Positions 57,601 to 64,000 of a stretch of DNA of 64,000 nucleotides are shown here, one piece after another. Each line of letters begins with the position of its first letter. Position 1 is the stretch's first letter. The DNA is from Beroe forskalii (lineage: Eukaryota > Ctenophora > Nuda > Beroida > Beroidae), in contig WFMF01000667.1 in the NCBI GenBank assembly GCA_011033025.1, positions 1 to 64,000 on the forward strand. The letters run 5' to 3'. A program made the position numbers and the translations under genes. Below the pieces are notes generated by a model. It was not told the DNA's origin. It saw nothing but the letters and a program-made list of their open reading frames with translations, and did no database searches.

Positions 57601-60600
57601 TTACGAGCTTTGAATTCCAGCACAGCTACCATCTCCTTTTTGAAGCCGTGGAAAGGGTAGTTGCAAAGCCGTTTAGCTTGCCCTCCCTCTACCATCACCA
57701 CAACAAACCTGAGGGAGGAGGGTCAGAGTTAGAGATGGGATGGTTTTAGGCGGTTCCGACTGATAATTTATGAGTATCATGAGTATTTAAACTTTTCGCA
57801 GCCGCAGCAGGGATTATTCTTTGATGATTTGGCAAATTTCATGCATCATTTTACAACATTAACAGGGTTCCAACGCTTTCAAACGGTACAAACCCAAGAT
57901 GATTTATGTATTTATAGCAACCAGGTGTGAATCCTTTCGGGATCGCCGAGCCCAAAAATCTTGAAATTACATGCAATTGTAAAGTAACAGTCACGTTCGA
58001 TACTTAGCTCGACACTATTCACAATCGCAAACTATCTGGGAATTATAGCCTTGGGAACCATAGGGAGAACATTATAGAATGTTTACAGGAAAAGAGGTGC
58101 CTTCACGCGATCTGACCCTAGATAATGACAAAATGACAACATAATGAGTTCGTATGATAGTTTGTAAGAAAATAATATGTTATACCTAAGTAACGTAAAA
58201 TGTTGCTGATAATTATAATTCAACTTTTATGAGGTAGAATAGGGTTGTTTCTCGAAGTTTGTAACTCTCAATGGCCATTCTAATATATCCAGATTGTAAT
58301 GAGTTATACGTTGAAGCTAAATTGTTGGATATTTCCTAAATTTCATGTGGAATAGGGTGGAGAATATTCATGGAGATTGTACAGATCTTCTAACTTCAAA
58401 GCGAAAATTATCACAGAATAGCAACTTTCGTAATTTCCGTGATTTTCAATAATTGCATGCTGTAAGATTTTGCCACCGTTTTTACTTTTGATCTATGCTG
58501 CTTTGCCAACGGATTACGCATTTCTTGTCTGGTTCATCATGTCTGGCACAGTTTAATTTTGAGACTTTAGATTTATCAGATCAATCGATTAATTTTACAA
58601 TTAGGAGTCAAACCTCAAGGATATTAGACGCAAATTAAAGCTATTAATTGGTATCCAACTGAACAACAAAAGAAATCGAATTAATGACATCAATTAAGAA
58701 CCAATTTGGCCGAATTAATATTGGTCTTTTGAGAGATATAAAATCATATTTATCGATGACGCTTATACTATAATAGCAACCTACCGAATCTCCTCCATAT
58801 AAATTAACCCTTACCCTTGTGGGACGTTTTTCATGGCTCTAAGGGCCTTCTTTTCCAGTACATTTTTCCTCTGACTCGTATGGTCTGACTGGTATGGTCT
58901 ATCGCTTGGTCATCTCTATTATCTTTTGATTATATCCGTTTAACGCATTGTAGACTGTGGTACATGTTTCTCATGAACCGACACCGTCTAGACGACAATA
59001 TAGAATTATAGACTCTATACGATCGTCTGGCTTGTCAGTGATCCTACAGAAACTGTAAACTTACCTTCTCGCCTGACTGTACATGTCTACTGTCTAGTTC
59101 ACCGTTTTCACCACATCTACTTCTAAACGGGGACGGATCTGCGAAAGATCCAGACAGACACCCCGACACGGGACCTCCCGCTGGGAGGTCCCTGTTGACA
59201 GGGCTACTGTGGATGGGAACAAGTCCCGTACCTCCCAAGGGTTGAGCGTTCACCAGATGTATGATTACATAATCACACTGTGGTTCCGGATATTAGCGCT
59301 ATTACTGCTGGTGATCCTACAGAATTTGAGTGGATCACGCCTCACTGCACATGCATGACTTTCTGTCTTGTTTTCTTCGTTATTGTTTTGTTTTCGTTTG
59401 GTTTCTGCGTTATGGATTGATTACAGCACTTCTGTACTGTGTGTACTATAGAATTTGCAGATCACACATCACGACGCAGGGGCATTTCGTGCATGACTTT
59501 TCGTTTTGATTTCTTCGTTATTCATACAAATTTAGAGTTTAGAATTGTGCAGTACACAGTGTAAGACAATCTCTCAAGCTACAAAGGATATCATTTGTTC
59601 TAAACTTTGTTACATTTCATCTAGATAAGAATACGATGCCGTTATGTCTGAGGACCAGTCTCTTTAGATTTTGCATTATTCTGATTGCTTTGCTGCAGCT
59701 TACAGGTAAGATCAAAGATCTGAGAGCATCATTCAAGTTTTGATGAGTTTGGACTTTGGGGTTGGGTTGTTTTATCATTATTCATGCCATCTTGATATGA
59801 AGGCTATCGGGAACATATTGCCATAATTTTGAGCAACAAATATATCTATATATGTAGCTATGAGTACCAACTTAAACAATAAAACTTTCAGATCAGAGAT
59901 TCGGCGACCAGATCCAACCTGTGAACATCACCTACCGGGGTGAAACCACTGCCGGCAGCACTCAGAGTCTCCTGGACCTGAACCTGAGCACAGCATTCAG
60001 TGTCTCCTCTCCCTCAGTAGGGGGAGGGGTGGAAGGGGTGTGGTTAATGCTGGAGCTGGGAGGGGTGTTTCCCATAGCTGAACTTGTACTGATGGGTGGA
60101 CAGTTCACTGGGAGTGAAGTGTACCGGACCGCCATGACAAAGAGTAACAATGTGAGGATCAAGAGCTACAGCGTGACTGTCAACAAGGTAAATGGGAGGT
60201 CAGGACATTCCTGTATTTGGAAGGATATAGACGGTGCTGTACAACTTCATGATTATTTTGGCAATAAGTCATCCAGTGCTTTAGATAATCTCTCTCCCTT
60301 AAGAACCCAGAGCATTAGCCCTCATCTCCTTCCCACAGAATAATACAGCACAAGGAGTCTGCAGCCATCTGGAACATATCTCCCCCAGTCAACACAGTTT
60401 CCATTGTCACGGGGTGGAGGGAGATAGTCTGGTTATAGGACACCACAACCACACTATGATGGTACTGTCCGAGGTCACGATACTGGAGGCAGTAGGTGAG
60501 TTGTGTGATGGGATTGGGAACACTGTGGTAGTGAGATCAGGGGTGTCAGTGAGGTAAGGGTGAGGGGGTCACTGGGGTGTCACTGCTTATCACATCAATC

Positions 60601-63600
60601 ATAAGCAAAAGTGCCACCACATCTTCACCCGATGTTAACACGGAAACACGTGATACAAATTACTGATTGACGAGTGTATATAATAACGTACGTACATGGC
60701 AGTCCGCAGTGCCGCACAAATTTGAAATTTCCCTCCAATGCTCTATTTCACTGACACGGGACACTCATGATACAGTGATACACTCACCACCTGGTAACCA
60801 ACTTACAAAGACCAACACGAAGACTGTCCAAGTTTTAAACTTAGCCTGTCATTTGAGAGCGCAAACAATCCACGTTAAACTTCACATAATAAAACTTTCG
60901 ATAATACTCTTAACTAAGATATCTAGAAGTGTCTAGAAGATCCGGGTACAAGCAATAGAGAAGTAGAAAGCAATTATAATTTATTGACAAATGTAAAGAG
61001 GGACTGGATTCGGGAAATGATAAAATTTTGGTGGGACATGACTTCGACTTTGTTCAAGCTTTTTGGGTCCTGTGTACAAGGAAACGTTCAAGGTCGATGA
61101 TCGCAAATTGACAGAGTGAGTTAGTACGATATTTTACTTTTTGCCTTGTTACCTTACCAATTTGAGATGGATAATCACGTAATTTCTTCCCCATTCTTGT
61201 AGTTATGAAGCTCTATACCAAAGTACTGGCTACACTAATTTAACCATAAATCAAACCCTCAATTGAAACTTTAAACAACAAACCTCTTCAAACAGGCGTG
61301 TTTCTGAGAAGAGCAAGGGTTGAGAGACATGGCCCTGTAGGCCTGATCGTAGTCCCCTGCCTCCACTGCGTGTTTGAAAGCCAGGGAGTAGAGTAGAGGA
61401 AGGTGCTCAGGAGCATCACAGAACGCAGTGGCTTGCCAAGCAAGGGTGAAGATAGACCTGCGGATTTAAACGTCTTTAATGATCCCAGATGCATCTGAAA
61501 AGTTGGAATCTGGAGTCTCAAGCCTGAATTGTGTGCGAGCAGGGAAGTTGAAGAAAATCCGGCATATCGAGTTGGCTCAGTGCCAAAAAGAAAATCTTAC
61601 TTACTTGTGGAGACCACTGCGTTCCAGCATGGAAATGCACTTTGTGATGTACTGCAGGAAGAGGGGCTTCGTGGAGTTTTCAGTGGATCCTGCGGGAGTT
61701 GAGATAAGGTTGAGACGAATCGGGGAACTTTGGACTTTGGAAAAATGTCAAAATTCAGGAAAACAGAATAGTGTTCTAATTGAGAAACTTTTCAAAACAG
61801 TGTTAAAATTTTTAGTTCTTTAGTTGAAAGTTTTGATACATTCATAGAAAAGTGAACGATTCAGCAGTCAGCACAATATGTTATTTAAAAACCAACCAAT
61901 AAAGTTTTGTAGAAGAGGGCTGGTCATGTCAATGTTCTTTGCCACACTGATGAATATCTTGACTGCCGTAGCATCATCCCCAGTTGCTGCGTAAGCTTGG
62001 GCGGCTATGTGCTTGAGGGCTACACTCGTGTTTGTAGAACGCGTGTAGTATTCCTAACGAGATGAAATATTCAAGTTCATTTTGTACATCAGTTACGTCA
62101 TGTGCTATTCATAAGTTAATAGATTTTGGCTTCATTCTAAGAAGTTTTCCTGAATCAATTTGACCATTCTCCAAAATTGCGCAAATTGATACCATATTAT
62201 CATGTGTAACTGTAGCTAAGCTCAATTCTGCAGCCTACAGAATTAGTTCTTTGAATGAAGCGCACCTTTTTACACTAACCTTCAGCTTCTCGTAATACTG
62301 AGAAGACAGCAGGAACTGTGGCAGATCCAGCAACTTAGACCCTGGGTACATAGCATTGATAATAGCCACAACTGTCTTCTTCATCTCCTCCACTCCATTG
62401 TACTCCAGATTAGGGTGTCTGGACGCCAGGTACTGATGTAAGATGGTCTTTGGCTTCCTAGCCTCACTCTGCTCCGATATCGTCAAATTACCAAAGTTAT
62501 CGTACTGTGGAGGAGGGGTATCTACAGGAGATGACAGGATCCACTGTAGGAGGGTAAAACGGCGCATGATCTCCACAGTGTCTGGAATCAGGGATTTCCT
62601 GATGAGAGCCATGGTGTCCTCTCCCACCCCATCTGCTTCTTGTTCAATGTACACCAGACACACCAGTAGGACTGTGTAGGTCTTGTGCGCGTCAAACACT
62701 CCCGTGTCAACTGCCCGGATCAGACACTCCGTGCCTGGGATGGTTAGAGGATGAGGAATTGAAGGAGGTTGTTGAGGGATCAGAATTCAGAGGGCAGTGA
62801 AAAAGGGGAGGGAATTATGAAAGAGGGAAAAACTTTTCTATTTTAGATTCTGAATGTTTTCATTTAAAACTAACAAAATTGATTGGTAATGCAAGTCACT
62901 AGCTACAGAGCAAAAGTCAACAGTCTGTCCTAAACACTCACCCTGGACGCTCCTGAACAAGGTAGGAAGCTGACACACAGTCTCCTGGTACTTGTGTATG
63001 GACTTCACAGCATCCCCCAACACCACGGATATATCCTCAATAGACAGAATTAACTCATCTAACTGCGCTGAATTCTCGGGTGTAATATGGTTACAAATCA
63101 AATCACTGGCAATGTCCGTGAGTCCAGTCTCAGGACACTGCTGCAACAAGTCCCACTGCTCCGCAGGGATGAATTCTGTGAGTTTTACGAAGGTTGCCAT
63201 CAGAGTGGAGTTCTCATTAACGTAGTAGTCTGTAGAGTTGGGTAGGAGGAGGGCTAGATCTCCGTCCATAACGAGCATTCCATCTGATACTCTCACTGGA
63301 GTGCTGTGAACATCATGGAATGTCATGCAGTCCGAGTAGAGAGTTCTCAAAGCATCCTCACTGTCTTCCATGGCTTCATGAGTTGACACGAAGGAGTGAA
63401 GAGCCTCTGCTACTGAGCTCTCCTCATCCATTTCAAAGTTAGATTTGTTGAGCGCTGCACAGATTGTGTTCTCCGTAAACTCTGCAAGACAAGTCTCCAC
63501 GAAAGCAGTGCTGTCCTCAAAGACTGTCTCATCGACTTCAGCTGGGTCGATCATGTGAACCTCTTCCCAACTACCTTCACGAGCACTGTCTCCAAGAGCC

Positions 63601-63911
63601 AGCGCCAGGATTCTGAAGAGGGTGTCACACTTGTTTATTAATCATAGAATTGCTAACGGAGTTAAATAAAACATGATTTGATTTTATGATTCATTTTTCG
63701 ATAACAGACTTACTTAGGAGTTAGGAAAATGGACGAGTTTCTAACTTTTAATTTCCGGTTCAAGAGGGTTTAAGAACCTACCTGGGTGCACCAGATTCGT
63801 TGTGGAGAGCTAGTATTTGTTGGGGTGTGATGTGGAAGTGTTTCAGGGGAACATCCCACGCAGAGCAGTCGAGAATAGGGGACATGTTCAGATTAGCTTC
63901 AGTGAACAATA
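51523..63911 (-). CDS. NUP160: Nuclear pore protein Nup160, C-terminal two thirds (partial)
   Basis: Scaffold subunit of the Y-shaped (Nup107-160) complex of the nuclear pore; helical C-terminal part. Exons in transcript order: 63911-63782, 63612-62942, 62734-62280, 62053-61897, 61689-61605, 61457-61284, 57708-57537, 57133-56993, 56295-56172, 55975-55875, 55550-55403, 54773-54507, 54349-54243, 51678-51523 (stop TGA). All phases agree, about 962 residues. Diagnostic blocks: STENSTKP with LQYITKCISMLERSGLHK, NNNYYKLLVAFHIQNK, AWILEPTQYTDVRVAV, LPPVYVPYTVFDQ. The N-terminal beta-propeller lies beyond the right edge. Introns at 57.7-61.3 kb and 51.7-54.2 kb contain opposite-strand genes. The last exon (LKQKSDKTSAQLHKDLVDHI) is assigned by phase and position; similarity there is weak. 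Confidence 0.9.
52605..53996 (+). CDS. Secreted or GPI-anchored PAN/apple and CCP-like protein, intronless
   Basis: 463 residues in one exon. Residues 1-20 (MMFVVRLVLTLVCVSWTLCT) are a clear signal peptide. A Lys/Glu-rich, probably coiled segment follows (about 60-85, KKTKRERKQEQK). Residues about 90-172 look like a PAN/apple domain: spaced Cys with DQCLQYC, WRCKVFSYD and ECVLIQDD. Residues 173-345 are unrecognised. Cys at 351, 382, 401 and 411 with GNITIRCDAGFG resemble a CCP/sushi repeat. A Thr-rich stalk and a C-terminal hydrophobic stretch (GTLMLSIHSLILNF) suggest a GPI-attachment signal. It lies opposite to Nup160, inside its last intron. Ligand unknown; PAN and CCP domains bind proteins or carbohydrates. 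Lack of introns could mean a retroposed origin. Confidence 0.85.
   Translation: MMFVVRLVLTLVCVSWTLCTNGPEADPSHLQDTALQSPQEAGTTEDDTLSMTKNRSYPERVKKTKRERKQEQKMEKEREVKKKSIALEDLDPYCQRAVPDPIPDELLVSRIHIRDRDQCLQYCIQYVWRCKVFSYDFTKQECVLIQDDSDLEEETGHKSSSDIVTYSLPCLEAAETIEAGFHIGDTNLTKCLKMTECSSYQIKEPTVAWGKCSESPDKWIISPLRNVDFEGRKLVRIFPHARQSYAMASYNNFDRGVACHKSITLVEALETSGVALKDKLLGQMFLVDKHESKNIYTMKEFIQNTIGLSKYFFLKSKSYDLSVDKTVDAPVSVAMLSNLRIFKPQNWTHTCSLIALKVSNSTVDNPDNLPFLLEGGNITIRCDAGFGVEELDFASEQEVVCRENNTVVKPCVPIPVTGTTALTTSTSSHLPVTLTPPVNYAISPVRSFCGTLMLSIHSLILNF
54100..54105 (+). terminator. Poly(A) signal of the PAN/CCP gene
   Basis: AATAAA about 105 bp after the stop codon at 53996, before the next Nup160 exon on the other strand. 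Confidence 0.5.
54790..54905. repeat. GAGCAAGGGG(C/T)AGGCATGAGC repeat
   Basis: Six to seven imperfect copies of GGCATGAGCAAGGGG immediately upstream (in gene sense) of the Nup160 exon ending at 54773. It extends an apparent minus-strand open frame that is not coding. Confidence 0.75.
55305..55395. repeat. 15-16 bp repeat TCACTATAGTCCTG
   Basis: Five to six units in the Nup160 intron just below the exon that starts at 55403. Confidence 0.8.
56494..56848 (+). pseudogene. Possible Cys-containing secreted-protein fragment
   Basis: Open frame without an early ATG after an acceptor-like CACACAG (56487-56493). It contains NNTVILVNEKRSSTPKRNDL and, later, CKEFSNTVYHECGEKSG and LIWCKFGYNDSTSWNVQC, ending at a stop at 56846-56848. 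The Cys spacing looks extracellular, but I do not recognise a family and found no partner exons. Overlapping frames on the minus strand are also open, so this could be chance. It sits in a Nup160 intron. Confidence 0.25.
57141..57322. repeat. About 35-bp repeat abutting a Nup160 acceptor
   Basis: Six degenerate units of AACAGGGCAGGCGTGATT plus a variable AGATCTGATA tail. The first unit starts within 10 bp of the exon edge at 57133. Confidence 0.75.
57709..59635. other. Nup160 intron, no gene recognised
   Basis: Unique AT-rich sequence. The frame at 59044-59253 (minus) is short and unsupported. An imperfect inverted GGGACCTCCCGCTGGGAGGTCC lies at about 59169-59192. Confidence 0.5.
59636..60495 (+). 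CDS. Secreted fucolectin-like (F5/8-type) protein nested in a Nup160 intron
   Basis: Exon 1 (59636-59705) encodes a signal peptide, MPLCLRTSLFRFCIILIALL. Exon 2 (59892-60187) encodes NITYRGETTAGSTQSLLDLN, then GVWLMLELGGVFPIAELVLM and VRIKSYSVTVNK. Exon 3 (60339-60495) encodes VCSHLEHISPSQHSFHCHGV, then a strand ending VLSEVTILEAV. The order WLMLELGG...IAELVLMGG...VRIKSYSV...C...FHC...LSEVTILE follows the galactose-binding jelly roll of fucolectin/tachylectin-4 domains (normally W-x-V-D-L ... V-x-I-x-N-R ... C ... F-x-C ... L-x-L-x-E-V). The Arg of the usual I-x-N-R strand appears replaced, so fucose binding is uncertain. All junctions are GT-AG in phase. Exon 3 ends with a donor; read-through stops at 60555-60557. 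Further exons are possible but none was recognised before 61284. Confidence 0.7.
60500..61283. other. Nup160 intron, right part
   Basis: No exon recognised on either strand. The open frame at 60667-60936 has no domain. It may contain the 3' end of the fucolectin-like gene. Confidence 0.4.
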
Positions 63912-64000
63912 CTGAAATATGAAATTGTTTGAGATTATTGGGGGCTTTTATCTGTGCGAAAATAAAATTTACTTTTTATATTTTTTACTTTTATCATTCC
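63912..64000 (-). other. NUP160: Nup160 intron running off the window
   Basis: The exon 63782-63911 starts with an acceptor (ATATTTCAG in gene sense) and needs one more base from an upstream exon, so the gene continues beyond the right edge. Confidence 0.8.

Noticed and set aside
60667-60936. 89-codon plus-strand frame downstream of the fucolectin-like gene
   Set aside because: No domain and no acceptor in phase with the exon ending at 60495.
1-64000. tRNA, rRNA or other structured RNA genes
   Set aside because: No cloverleaf with A and B box motifs or rRNA-like segment was recognised by eye; a covariance-model scan would be needed to exclude them.

Overview
The window is nuclear DNA from an invertebrate animal. 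Evidence: AT-rich sequence, large introns whose splice phases match, single-copy eukaryotic genes (a PFTAIRE cyclin-dependent kinase, the large subunit of class I ribonucleotide reductase, nucleoporin Nup160), secreted animal-type modules (PAN/apple, CCP-like, fucolectin-like), and many short palindromic transposons and minisatellites. I cannot assign the phylum from the sequence.

Layout. 1-3870: no gene; GC-rich palindromic elements and a foldback repeat. 3874-41113, + strand: a CDK14/15-like kinase gene. Its kinase core is spread over small exons from 16.5 to 41.1 kb. Its N-terminus can come from a short exon at 3.9 kb and/or from one of two nearly identical exons at 7.9 and 9.8 kb, which sit in a tandem duplication that also copied the presumed promoter. 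Its introns hold a TA-flanked element filled with a 22-bp minisatellite, an hAT-like foldback element, at least ten copies of a tiny palindromic element carrying a TGACGTCA-type site, and a tandem array of duplicated 3' splice sites. 43174-50952, - strand: ribonucleotide reductase large subunit (RRM1), about 823 residues, with two alternative versions of the segment that follows the first active-site cysteine and holds allosteric loop 1 and part of loop 2. 51523 to beyond the right edge, - strand: Nup160, C-terminal about 960 residues. Two short + strand genes for secreted proteins lie inside Nup160 introns: an intronless PAN/CCP protein (52605-53996) and a fucolectin-like protein (59636 to about 60495).

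How the genes relate. The kinase and RRM1 converge and share the 2-kb spacer at 41.1-43.2 kb. Nup160 and RRM1 lie head to tail on the minus strand with only about 570 bp between stop and start codons. CDK14-type kinase is a cyclin-Y partner linked to Wnt signalling and G2/M, RRM1 makes deoxynucleotides, and Nup160 is a scaffold of the nuclear pore Y-complex; I see no sign that they form one pathway.

Most interesting: the two interchangeable RRM1 modules (exon A 47803-48022 versus exons B1+B2, 47457-47545 and 46907-47043). Both begin at the same codon position and end in the same phase, so one enzyme body could be built with two different substrate-specificity regions. The donor site feeding both is not a normal GT site. 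The duplicated kinase first exon with its promoter, and the repeated splice acceptors before kinase exon 3, are the next most unusual structures.
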